From positions 1 through 6,842 of the forward strand of contig JAICVE010000145.1 in NCBI GenBank assembly GCA_025935475.1: 6,842 nucleotides of DNA. Direction: 5' to 3'. The notes beneath the pieces are model-generated. The model did not search any database, was not told the DNA's origin, and worked only from the letters and a program-made list of their open reading frames with translations. Both the position numbers and the translations under genes were made by a program. This DNA comes from Nitrospira sp. (GTDB lineage Bacteria; Nitrospirota; Nitrospiria; Nitrospirales; Nitrospiraceae). Shown here in pieces: positions 1 to 6,355 of the stretch. The first letter of the stretch is position 1, and every line of letters starts with the position of its first letter.

Positions 1-1797
1 AAGGATCCTGTCGCCTGGAACTGGATTGCAACACCGGGACAACTGCATCAAGACATCTCGCGCCCCCTTTACTTTCACACCTTTATCATCGGATTTGCCG
101 GCGACCGTCTTGCGCGCCGCCGGTCGTGTTTCCAGAGGCGCATTCGCGGAGGACGTGAGTTTTTCCAGCACGTTCGCCGCGGGTAGGTGCCCAAAGCCGA
201 CTGAGGCGATCAGTTCGTCGGTGCTGTCGTAGCCAGATTGTCTCGCTGCGGCGGCCAGTTCGGCCGACTTGATCATCTGTGCCGGTGCCATGCCGTGACG
301 GCGAAATTCCGACTCCAGGAGGCGGCGGCCGATTTCTATGCTGCGCTTCTGTTCTTCGACCTTGATCCAATGCTTGATCTTGGTTTTGGCCCTCGACGTG
401 CGGACGAATTTCAGCCAGTCTTTGTGCGGCGTTTGCGTGGGCGACGTGAGGATTTCGATCGTGTCGCCGCTTTCGACCTGATGCTTCAACGGAACGATCT
501 TGCCATTCACCTTCGCTCCAACACAGTGGTCGCCGACCTCGGTATGGATGGCGTATGCAAAATCGACCGGCGTCGAGCCGCGCGGAAGTTCCTTCACGAT
601 ACCTTTGGGGGTGAACACATAGACCACGTCGTGGAAGAGGTCCAGCTTCACCGAATCCATGAATTGGCGGTTGTCCGGCAGATCGCGATGCCACTCAACG
701 AACTGATGCAGCCAGCCGAAGGTCTTGCTGTCACGGTCGGTCACGCGGCCCTGCTCTTTGTACTTCCAATGCGCGGCGATGCCACATTCCGCCACTCGAT
801 GCATCTCATCCGTGCGGATCTGAAATTCGACATGCTCGCCCTTGGGACCGACCACAGTCGTATGAATCGATTGATAGAGATTGGATTTCGGAATCGCGAT
901 GTAGTCCTTGAATCGGCCGGGCACTGGGCGCCACAACGAATGAATCACCCCGACCAGCGCGTAGCAGTTCATCTTCGTATCGGTCACGATGCGCAAGGCG
1001 GTCAGATCATACACCTCCTCGAACGAGATCGACTGCTTGTTCATCTTTTGGTAGATACCGTAGAGATGCTTGGGGCGACCGTATACCTGCCCCGGCAACC
1101 CGTGATCTTGTAGCGCCTTCGTGACCAACTCGATGACCTCCTGAATGTACTGCTGCCGGTCCTCGTCGCGTTTGGCCACGCGGGTGCGCATCATTTCATA
1201 CACGTCAGGCTTGAGGTGCTTGAGACAGAGGTCTTCCAGTTCGTTCTTGATCCAGCCGATGCCCAGACGGTTGGCCAGCGGCGCGTAAATTTCCAGCGTT
1301 TCCTCCGCGATGGCTTGCCGTTTAGTCGGGCTCAAGTGTTCGAGCGTGCGCATGTTGTGTAGGCGATCCGCCAGCTTGATGAGCACGACGCGAATGTCGT
1401 CCGCCATCGAGAGCAGCATCTTGCGAAAATTTTCCGCCTGCTTTTCCTCATGGCTCTTGAACGTGATTTTGCCGATCTTCGTGACGCCATCGACGAGATG
1501 CACCACGTCCTTCCCGAACTCGCTCTCGAGTTCTTCGGGCGTGGCCATCGTGTCCTCAAGCGTGTCGTGGAGCAATGCGGCAACGATGGCGGTCACGTCC
1601 GTCTTCAAGGACGTCAGCACACCGGCGACCGCAATGGGATGCTGTAAATAGGGCTCGCCCGAACGGCGCCGTTGCCCTTCGTGCACTTTGGCTGAAAACT
1701 CATAGGCTTTCCGCACGATGGCAAGATCTGCCTCCGCGTTATAACTCTTCACACGGTCGAGCAGTTGGTCGATGTCCATGACCGTTTGATTCGGCAT
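1..1797 (-). CDS. rel: Bifunctional (p)ppGpp synthetase/hydrolase Rel (RelA/SpoT family), 3' end cut by the window
   Basis: Long RelA/SpoT homologue that makes (p)ppGpp from ATP and GTP/GDP and also hydrolyses it, controlling the stringent response in the cytoplasm. I translated the minus strand from 1797: 599 codons stay open to the window edge without a frameshift; a full protein is about 720-750 aa. The HD hydrolase domain (about 25-180) keeps H53, H77-D78 (LLHDTLEDT), D144 and N148 (KLADRLHNMR), so hydrolase activity is expected. The synthetase domain (about 235-350) has GRPKHLYGIYQKM, D264 in YDLTALRI, RFKD at 295-298 and E324 in VEFQIRTDE. The RxKD form is that of bifunctional Rel/SpoT enzymes; monofunctional RelA has ExDD. 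A TGS domain follows (about 385-450, VYVFTPKGIVKELPRGSTP), then the helical region. The visible end, SRCCNPVPGD, opens the Cys-containing zinc-finger domain; the ACT domain lies outside the window. The ATG overlaps the recJ stop, with AGGGA 8 nt upstream; M7 (1779) is a weaker start lacking a ribosome site. Confidence 0.97.
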   Translation of the reverse strand, partial: MPNQTVMDIDQLLDRVKSYNAEADLAIVRKAYEFSAKVHEGQRRRSGEPYLQHPIAVAGVLTSLKTDVTAIVAALLHDTLEDTMATPEELESEFGKDVVHLVDGVTKIGKITFKSHEEKQAENFRKMLLSMADDIRVVLIKLADRLHNMRTLEHLSPTKRQAIAEETLEIYAPLANRLGIGWIKNELEDLCLKHLKPDVYEMMRTRVAKRDEDRQQYIQEVIELVTKALQDHGLPGQVYGRPKHLYGIYQKMNKQSISFEEVYDLTALRIVTDTKMNCYALVGVIHSLWRPVPGRFKDYIAIPKSNLYQSIHTTVVGPKGEHVEFQIRTDEMHRVAECGIAAHWKYKEQGRVTDRDSKTFGWLHQFVEWHRDLPDNRQFMDSVKLDLFHDVVYVFTPKGIVKELPRGSTPVDFAYAIHTEVGDHCVGAKVNGKIVPLKHQVESGDTIEILTSPTQTPHKDWLKFVRTSRAKTKIKHWIKVEEQKRSIEIGRRLLESEFRRHGMAPAQMIKSAELAAAARQSGYDSTDELIASVGFGHLPAANVLEKLTSSANAPLETRPAARKTVAGKSDDKGVKVKGARDVLMQLSRCCNPVPGDRIL

Positions 1798-1810
1798 TAT
1801 GCGGTTCCCT
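1797..1810 (-). promoter_or_regulatory. rel ribosome binding site and recJ/rel TAATG junction
   Basis: Reading the minus strand, AGGGAA (1810-1805) lies within the last recJ codons, followed by about 8 nt and the ATG of rel at 1797. The recJ TAA (1799-1797) donates its last A to that ATG. This arrangement favours re-initiation by ribosomes finishing recJ. It also supports 1797 over the in-frame ATG at 1779, which has no purine-rich element in front. Confidence 0.75.
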
Positions 1811-3500
1811 GATCGCTGATGCGGAGATCGCGAATACGCAGCTGAATACGGTCATAACCATTCCAGTGGTTCAACTCCGGCAGGAAGGCCAAGTCGACCG
1901 TCGTGCGCGCGGGGATCCCGCGATCGAGCAGCGACTTCATTCCGAAGCCGATGCTGTCAAAAGGCAGCGACCGTCCCTGTCGCACCGTCATCTTCAAGTG
2001 CTTCTCCCCCACCGTACGCGAATCCATGACTTCCAACCCTTTAACAGCAAAGGTCGGTTCCGGATTCCCGGCACCGAACGGATGGAAGGCGCCAATCTCC
2101 TTGATGAGTGTTGCAGTCACCTCGGACAATTGTACCTCCGCATCCACATGCAATGTCGGCACGGCGGGGGTTCCGCAGGTCCACTCCGCGACGGCGGCCG
2201 TAAACCGGTCCCGAAATGTGTCCAGACGCGATTCCTGGACCGTGACTCCGGCCGCGGCAGGATGTCCCCCGAAGGTGTCCAGGAGGTCCTGGCAGGCTGC
2301 AAGCCCTTGATACAAATCGAATCCTCCGATCGTCCGTGCCGAGCCTTTGCCGACACCTCGTTCATCAATCGCGATGACAACCGTCGGCCGATGGAATCGC
2401 TCAACAAGACGGGCGGCGGCGATCCCCACCACGCCCACATGCCAGCGCCGGGACGCGAGGATCAGCGCCGCCGGCAACTCCTGCTCGTTCACCGCTTCGA
2501 CAGCCTCCGAGACGACGTCGGCTTCAATTTTCTGCCGCTCACGATTCAGCCTCTCCAACCGCTCTGCCAACCGTTGCGCTTCAGCTGGCGAGTCGGTTGT
2601 CAACAGTTGCACTCCGAGCAGCGCATGGTCCAGTCGGCCGGCGGCATTGAGTCTAGGAGCGAGTTTGAACGCAATCGTCTCAGGCGAACAATCCCGCACG
2701 ACGCCGGCCACTTGCTTCAAGGCTCTGATCCCGCAGCGGGCTCCCCGGGAGATCTGCACGAGTCCCTGCTGCACAAACCCACGATTCTCATCCTGTAACG
2801 GCACCACATCGGCGATCGTCGCCAGGGCCACGAGATCCAGCAGCGATTCCAACGGCAGACCCGCCTCGCCGTAGCGCATTTGATACGCCTGCACAACTTT
2901 GTAGGCCAGTCCCGCGGAACAGAGCCCACGAAAAGGATACTGTGCACCCGCACGATGAGGGTTCATCACGGCGACGGCCGGAGGCATGGCCTCACTGGTC
3001 TGGTGATGGTCCGTCACAATAGTGTCCATCCCGAGTTGCTTGGCCAATCCGATTTCATGATGCGAAGTCGTCCCGCAATCGGAGGTGACCAGCAGCGAGA
3101 CGCCCTCATCATGCAGCTGCTGTACCGCGGCGGCGTTCAAGCCATACCCTTCTCGTTTGCGATGCGGCACATAGGCGCGCACATTAGCTCCGAGTGATCC
3201 AAAAAACGACAGGTACAGAGCGGTAGCCGACATGCCATCCACGTCATAGTCGCCGTAAAAACACACCGGCTCCCGAGTGAGGACCGCCTGGTGCAAGCGC
3301 TCAACCGCGGGCTCCATGTCGGGAATCAAAAAAGGATCGTGCGGCATCTGCTGCGACATCCAGCTAGTCGCTTCGAGAGGCGTGGTCACGCCACGGGCCA
3401 GGAGTAGGGAGGCGCTCGCGGAGGAAATTGAGAGGGCCTGCGCTAAAGCCGCGCGATGAAAGGGATCAAACTCGCGGAAGACCCAGAGCTTGGACTTCAT
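1797..3500 (-). CDS. recJ: Single-stranded-DNA-specific 5'-3' exonuclease RecJ
   Basis: RecJ degrades single-stranded DNA 5' to 3' in RecF-pathway recombination, mismatch repair and base-excision repair. The 567-aa length is normal for the family. Visible DHH-superfamily motifs, in order: YGDYDVDG (82-89), SDCGTT (140-145), TDHHQTSE (163-170, the DHH triad), NPHR (180-183), the ATIADVVPL block (227-235) and APRLNAAGRLD (281-291), all contributing to the two-metal catalytic core. The DHHA1 substrate-binding part follows, with GKGSART (384-390) and FGGHPAAAG (410-418, the GGH motif). The C-terminal region (about 450-560, with AFHPFGAGNPEP at 471-482) is the OB-fold DNA-binding domain. No key residue is missing. 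The ATG at 3500 has GAGGTG just upstream, and a good sigma70 promoter lies about 70 bp upstream. The TAA stop shares its last base with the rel ATG, so the two genes are co-transcribed and probably translationally coupled. Confidence 0.97.
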   Translation of the reverse strand: MKSKLWVFREFDPFHRAALAQALSISSASASLLLARGVTTPLEATSWMSQQMPHDPFLIPDMEPAVERLHQAVLTREPVCFYGDYDVDGMSATALYLSFFGSLGANVRAYVPHRKREGYGLNAAAVQQLHDEGVSLLVTSDCGTTSHHEIGLAKQLGMDTIVTDHHQTSEAMPPAVAVMNPHRAGAQYPFRGLCSAGLAYKVVQAYQMRYGEAGLPLESLLDLVALATIADVVPLQDENRGFVQQGLVQISRGARCGIRALKQVAGVVRDCSPETIAFKLAPRLNAAGRLDHALLGVQLLTTDSPAEAQRLAERLERLNRERQKIEADVVSEAVEAVNEQELPAALILASRRWHVGVVGIAAARLVERFHRPTVVIAIDERGVGKGSARTIGGFDLYQGLAACQDLLDTFGGHPAAAGVTVQESRLDTFRDRFTAAVAEWTCGTPAVPTLHVDAEVQLSEVTATLIKEIGAFHPFGAGNPEPTFAVKGLEVMDSRTVGEKHLKMTVRQGRSLPFDSIGFGMKSLLDRGIPARTTVDLAFLPELNHWNGYDRIQLRIRDLRISDQGTA

Positions 3501-3560
3501 GACACCTCGACGAGCCTGAGCCTATAGGGCCGTAAGGTGCTGAGATTTCAATGGTTACGA

Positions 3561-3572
3561 CCGCCGAGGCGG
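3561..3572. repeat. 12-bp inverted repeat over the predicted recJ transcription start
   Basis: CCGCC-GA-GGCGG is a perfect 5-bp inverted repeat with a 2-base centre. It abuts the -10 box at 3573 and covers the predicted start site near 3566. It could be an operator half-site pair or the base of a short 5' hairpin, but a GC-rich repeat this short can arise by chance. Confidence 0.35.
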
Positions 3573-3601
3573 ATACTATAAGCTCGTACCATCTTTGTCA
3601 A
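3573..3601 (-). promoter_or_regulatory. Sigma70-type promoter for recJ-rel
   Basis: On the minus strand a perfect -35 hexamer TTGACA (3601-3596) is separated by exactly 17 bp from TAGTAT (3578-3573, 4 of 6 matches to TATAAT). Transcription would start near 3566, giving a leader of about 65 nt before the recJ ATG. The hexamers and spacing are read directly; activity is inferred. A small inverted repeat covers the predicted start site. Confidence 0.7.
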
Positions 3602-3674
3602 ACGAGCCCGATAAGATCCTTGCGACTGGGAAGGTGCAGTGGGAGCGGGTGAGGCGCGGAAAATGCTGCGTCGA

Positions 3675-3695
3675 GGGAGAGTGCGTTACTCTCCC
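3675..3695. repeat. Perfect 7-bp stem-loop holding the pup stop codon in its loop
   Basis: GGGAGAG (3675-3681) and CTCTCCC (3689-3695) are perfect inverted repeats around a 7-nt loop that contains the pup TAA (3688-3686). In the pup mRNA the 5' arm is made from the Gly-Gly-Glu codons. The minus strand has no T-run after the hairpin, so it is not a canonical terminator for pup. Read on the plus strand it is followed by C2T5 (to 3702) and looks like an intrinsic terminator, although no plus-strand gene lies upstream. Possible roles are 3'-end protection of pup mRNA or blocking of antisense transcription. Confidence 0.55.
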
Positions 3696-3883
3696 CCTTT
3701 TTGCACGTAATTCTTGACGAATTCTTCAGCGTTTTTTTCGAGTACGTCGTCGATTTCATCGACCAGCTTGTCGATGTCTTCTTTGAGTTTCTTGCCGGTC
3801 TCGACGACCTTCGGGTTGGCTTTGACTTCTTCTTTGCCCTGCGGTTCTCGTCTGACTTCTTGCTTGCGTTCCTGTTTTTCCAT
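3686..3883 (-). CDS. pup: Prokaryotic ubiquitin-like protein Pup (Gly-Gly-Glu ending)
   Basis: Small protein modifier that the ligase PafA joins through its C-terminal Glu side chain to lysines of target proteins, sending them to the Mpa/ARC ATPase and the 20S proteasome. The 65 aa match the usual 60-70. The N-terminal half is charged and probably disordered (Lys/Glu/Arg/Gln-rich, 1-30). Residues about 31-58 would form the amphipathic coil that binds the ATPase, including DEIDDVLEKNAEEF (42-55). The end is YVQKGGE (59-65). From memory, Mycobacterium tuberculosis Pup has DEIDDVLEENAEDF and YVQKGGQ at the same places. Here the last residue is already Glu, so deamidation of a C-terminal Gln by Dop is not needed for conjugation. 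The ATG at 3883 has a strong GGGAGGT 5 nt upstream. The gene stands between hppA and recJ; no pafA, dop, mpa or prcBA is in the window. UBact, a related modifier of some Gram-negatives, is the alternative, but the QKGGE tail and DEIDDVLE core favour true Pup. Confidence 0.93.
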   Translation of the reverse strand: MEKQERKQEVRREPQGKEEVKANPKVVETGKKLKEDIDKLVDEIDDVLEKNAEEFVKNYVQKGGE

Positions 3884-3888
3884 AGCAT

Positions 3889-3895
3889 ACCTCCC
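3889..3895 (-). promoter_or_regulatory. Strong Shine-Dalgarno of pup
   Basis: GGGAGGT on the minus strand lies 5 nt before the ATG at 3883. An overlapping out-of-frame ATG (3888-3886) directly follows it but is too close to be used. This site decides the pup start and implies efficient translation. Confidence 0.75.
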
Positions 3896-3931
3896 AAGAT
3901 GGAATCGTGGATCCGCCCTGAACCTAAGATC

Positions 3932-3960
3932 ACGATACTCTAGGAGGTCCCCACCGTCAA
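3932..3960 (-). promoter_or_regulatory. Sigma70-type promoter for pup
   Basis: On the minus strand TTGACG (3960-3955, 5 of 6 to consensus) is followed after exactly 17 bp by TATCGT (3937-3932, 4 of 6). The predicted start is near 3925, about 40 nt before the pup ATG. It lies in the 145-bp gap after hppA, so pup can be expressed independently of hppA. Activity is inferred from hexamers and spacing only. Confidence 0.6.
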
Positions 3961-4028
3961 GCTTCGGAGACGAACCGGCGCCATTCCCTAGTGCTTTACC
4001 GAGTTGCTTCCCGACGTCCCTCTAATTA

Positions 4029-6083
4029 TTAGACGATCAGCGAGACGATCAGGAGCGCCACAATGTTGATGACCTTAATCATCGGGTTCACCGCGGGACC
4101 TGCTGTATCTTTATAAGGATCGCCGACAGTGTCACCGGTGACAGCCGCCTTGTGCGTTTCACTACCCTTCTTGCCCTGTTCCTCGATAAATTTTTTGGCG
4201 TTGTCCCATGCACCCCCTCCGCTGGTCATCGAGATCGCCACGAAGAGACCCGTCACGATGCTGCCGACCAGCACGCCGCCCAGGGCCTGCGGACCGAGCA
4301 CCACACCGACGAGCACCGGCGATACGACCGGAATCAATCCGGGGATCATCATTTTTTGGATCGCGGCCTGGGTGACGATATCGACGCACGTCGCGTAATC
4401 CGGTTTGCCGGTACCTTCCATGATGCCCTTGATCGTACGGAATTGCCGCCGCACTTCTTCCACGATCAACCCCCCCGCTTCACCGACCGCTTTCATACAC
4501 AACGCCCCGAAGATGAAGGGCAACATGCCGCCGAGGAACAAGCCGACCAGCACGTTCGGATTGGACAAGTCAAAGGCGGCAAACGCCGGATTGTGCGCCG
4601 CGACTTCGCGTGAATATTCCGCAAAGAGGACGACGGCCGCAAGACCGGCCGATCCGATCGCATAGCCTTTGGTCACGGCCTTCGTGGTATTGCCGACCGC
4701 GTCGAGCGGATCGGTGATGTCCCTCACGGCTTTGCCGAGATGCGCCATCTCCGCAATGCCACCGGCATTGTCCGTGATTGGACCGAACGCATCGATCGCC
4801 ACGACGATGCCGGCCATGGAGAGCATCGACACCGCTGCCACCGCCACGCCATAGAGACCGCCCGCCTCCGCGCCGCCGCAAATGGAGAAACTGCCCAGGA
4901 TCGCCGCGGCAATCACAACTACGGGCGCCGCGGTCGCCTGCATGCCGACCGCGAGTCCAGCAATGATGTTCGTCGCGTGCCCCGTCTCACTCGCTTTCGC
5001 GATGTACTGCACCGGCGCATAACTCTTTGAGGTGTAGTAGTCGGTGATGAAGACCAACGCCAACGTCACGCCCAGCCCCATCAAAGCCGCAATGTAATAG
5101 TTCATCCCCGACACACCGCCGACGCCTTGCATGATCTCGGTCGTCACCGGATAGAACGCAGCTGCCGCAATGCCGCCCGCGACAAACAGTCCTTTATAGA
5201 GCGCCGGCATGATTCCCCCGCCCGGACTCACCTTCACAAACAGGATGCCGATGATCGTCGCGAATATCGTCACACCCCCGAGCGCAAGCGGATAGAGAAT
5301 CGGGGCGCTCGCGCCTTTGAACATTGTGAAAGCCAACACCATCGCGGCGACGGTGGTGACCGCATAGGTCTCGAAAAGATCCGCCGCCATGCCGGCGCAA
5401 TCGCCGACGTTATCGCCGACGTTGTCCGCGATCACCGCCGGGTTGCGCGGGTCGTCTTCCGGAATCCCCGCCTCGACCTTGCCGACGAGGTCGGCCCCCA
5501 CATCCGCTGCCTTCGTATAGATTCCTCCGCCGACGCGGGCAAAGACCGAGATGAGGCTCCCACCGAAGCCGAGGCTCAGCAACGCGTGAATCGCTTTCTC
5601 CTGGCCCGAAATAGATTGGGCGATAGTATAGAACCCGGTAATCGCGAGGAGCCCCAGTCCGATCAGCAGCAATCCGGTGACCGCGCCGCCGCGAAACGCC
5701 ACAGTCAAGGCGGCATTCATGCCCTCATGCGCCGCCTGTGCCGTGCGGACGTTGGCGCGTACCGCGATGATCATGCCAACGTATCCGGCGAGCGCCGACG
5801 CGCTGGCACCCACGAGAAAACCCACGGCGGTCAGAATGCCGAACTTATCGGAAAAGGCTCCGGCACCGGCCAGCAGGACGAACAACACTGCCGCCACGAC
5901 CCCGACGGTCCTATACTGCCGGTTCATGTATGCGCCGGCTCCTTCCTGAATAGCCTTGGAAATCTCTTGCATCTTCGCGTTGCCGGCGTTCAATTTGAAC
6001 ACCCACATCGCAAGGTACAGACCGTAGGCGATGCCGGCCACGGCCGCAATCAACGCAAAGGTAATAATCGCTAAATCGCTCAC
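4029..6083 (-). CDS. hppA: Membrane-bound proton-pumping pyrophosphatase, K+-independent type
   Basis: Integral membrane pyrophosphatase that hydrolyses PPi and pumps H+ across the membrane, recovering energy from biosynthetic pyrophosphate. The 684-aa length and the many hydrophobic segments (about 16 expected for the family) fit a complete protein. Signature residues: [18 protein letters not shown] (194-211), DNVGDNVGD (220-228), [16 protein letters not shown] (431-446) and the C-terminal [14 protein letters not shown] (650-663), which form the Mg-PPi site. [10 protein letters not shown] (464-473) has Lys468 and Thr471 where K+-dependent enzymes carry Ala; this pair marks the K+-independent H+-PPases and argues against a Na+ pump. 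The start is GTG at 6083, with GAGGAGGG 6 nt upstream. A probable promoter at 6228-6256 gives a leader of about 140 nt with a hairpin. No convincing terminator was seen after the TAA. The neighbours pup and recJ are on the same strand but have their own promoters. Confidence 0.97.
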   Translation of the reverse strand: MSDLAIITFALIAAVAGIAYGLYLAMWVFKLNAGNAKMQEISKAIQEGAGAYMNRQYRTVGVVAAVLFVLLAGAGAFSDKFGILTAVGFLVGASASALAGYVGMIIAVRANVRTAQAAHEGMNAALTVAFRGGAVTGLLLIGLGLLAITGFYTIAQSISGQEKAIHALLSLGFGGSLISVFARVGGGIYTKAADVGADLVGKVEAGIPEDDPRNPAVIADNVGDNVGDCAGMAADLFETYAVTTVAAMVLAFTMFKGASAPILYPLALGGVTIFATIIGILFVKVSPGGGIMPALYKGLFVAGGIAAAAFYPVTTEIMQGVGGVSGMNYYIAALMGLGVTLALVFITDYYTSKSYAPVQYIAKASETGHATNIIAGLAVGMQATAAPVVVIAAAILGSFSICGGAEAGGLYGVAVAAVSMLSMAGIVVAIDAFGPITDNAGGIAEMAHLGKAVRDITDPLDAVGNTTKAVTKGYAIGSAGLAAVVLFAEYSREVAAHNPAFAAFDLSNPNVLVGLFLGGMLPFIFGALCMKAVGEAGGLIVEEVRRQFRTIKGIMEGTGKPDYATCVDIVTQAAIQKMMIPGLIPVVSPVLVGVVLGPQALGGVLVGSIVTGLFVAISMTSGGGAWDNAKKFIEEQGKKGSETHKAAVTGDTVGDPYKDTAGPAVNPMIKVINIVALLIVSLIV

Positions 6084-6089
6084 GGGATG

Positions 6090-6097
6090 CCCTCCTC
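6090..6097 (-). promoter_or_regulatory. Shine-Dalgarno supporting the GTG start of hppA
   Basis: GAGGAGGG on the minus strand lies 6 nt before the GTG at 6083. No competing in-frame ATG has such a site, so the GTG is the likely initiator. Confidence 0.75.
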
Positions 6098-6128
6098 ACA
6101 GGTTAAGCTACTGTCTGTTGTCACAGCC

Positions 6129-6179
6129 GTTCCCTTTTGAGTTCACCGCGTCAACAGAATTCATGATCAAAGGGGGAAC
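6129..6179 (-). promoter_or_regulatory. Predicted hairpin in the hppA mRNA leader
   Basis: In the minus-strand RNA, GUUCCCCCUUUGA (6179-6167) can pair with UCAAAAGGGAAC (6140-6129), forming 11 pairs around a small internal loop. Inside it, GUUGAC (6155-6150) faces GUGAAC (6146-6141) across a GCG loop with one mismatch. An 11-nt bulge sits on one side only. The hairpin ends about 45 nt before the hppA GTG and no U-run follows, so it is not an obvious terminator. It does not match a riboswitch class I can recognise. Confidence 0.45.
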
Positions 6180-6227
6180 CGAAGGTAGTGCAGAGTCAAC
6201 TGAGGCAATTCTCTGAAAAATCGCGCC

Positions 6228-6256
6228 ATTCTATACGCATGCTGAACAGGGATCAA
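6228..6256 (-). promoter_or_regulatory. Probable sigma70-type promoter for hppA
   Basis: On the minus strand TTGATC (6256-6251, 4 of 6) is followed after 17 bp by TAGAAT (6233-6228, 5 of 6). Transcription would start near 6221, leaving a leader of about 138 nt. Other TTGAC-like sequences closer to hppA (minus strand near 6155 and 6200) have no matching -10 at a proper distance. Confidence 0.5.
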
Positions 6257-6317
6257 GGCATAAGAAGCAAGGGCGCGCTCGATAACTCGGGCCAGAACTC
6301 TAGGGAGAAGGCCCAGC

Positions 6318-6345
6318 TTGTCAAACATTTCGAAATCGCTATAAT
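6318..6345 (+). promoter_or_regulatory. Near-consensus sigma70 promoter for the secreted OB-fold gene
   Basis: TTGTCA (6318-6323, 5 of 6) and a perfect TATAAT (6340-6345) are 16 bp apart. The start would be about 6351-6355, only 1-5 nt before the ATG at 6356. The -10 box lies inside the perfect 13-bp palindrome CGCTAT-A-ATAGCG (6337-6349), which could be a repressor site. Confidence 0.65.
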
Positions 6346-6349
6346 AGCG
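6337..6349. repeat. 13-bp palindrome containing the -10 box
   Basis: CGCTAT and ATAGCG are perfect 6-bp arms around one central A, and TATAAT sits inside. The TATAAT hexamer already supplies part of the symmetry, so only the outer CGC/GCG bases are independent evidence for an operator. Confidence 0.4.
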
Positions 6350-6355
6350 CCGCAG

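Noticed and set aside
86..694. Minus-strand frame of 202 codons inside rel
   Set aside because: It is in a different frame from rel. My translation of rel stays open through this stretch, so it is neither a separate gene nor evidence of a frameshift.
238..1113. Long plus-strand frame (291 codons) opposite rel
   Set aside because: Antisense to the fully motif-supported Rel coding sequence; its residues show no recognisable domain and the frame reflects GC-rich codon bias.
1866..2798. Long plus-strand frame (310 codons) opposite recJ
   Set aside because: Antisense shadow of RecJ; low-complexity Arg/Gly/Pro-rich composition and no domain.
3686..3883. Reading the small modifier as UBact instead of Pup
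   Set aside because: As I recall UBact, its tail and core differ; the DEIDDVLE core and YVQKGG tail here are those of Pup.
3598..3933. Minus-strand frame of 111 codons around pup
   Set aside because: Different frame from pup and overlaps its promoter. The Pup frame has the clear family signature and the strong ribosome site.
3701..3943. Plus-strand Phe-rich frame opposite pup
   Set aside because: The hydrophobic Phe runs are the complement of Glu/Lys codons in pup, not a real membrane protein.
4020..4028. Terminator directly after hppA
   Set aside because: The sequence after the TAA on the minus strand shows no stable GC-rich hairpin with a T-run.
5127..6074. Long plus-strand frame (315 codons) opposite hppA
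   Set aside because: Arg/Asp/His-rich antisense shadow of a membrane protein gene; no ribosome site or domain.
6188..6355. Upstream extension of the secreted-protein gene from a GTG
   Set aside because: It would place a consensus promoter inside the gene and bury the signal peptide 56 residues from the N-terminus.
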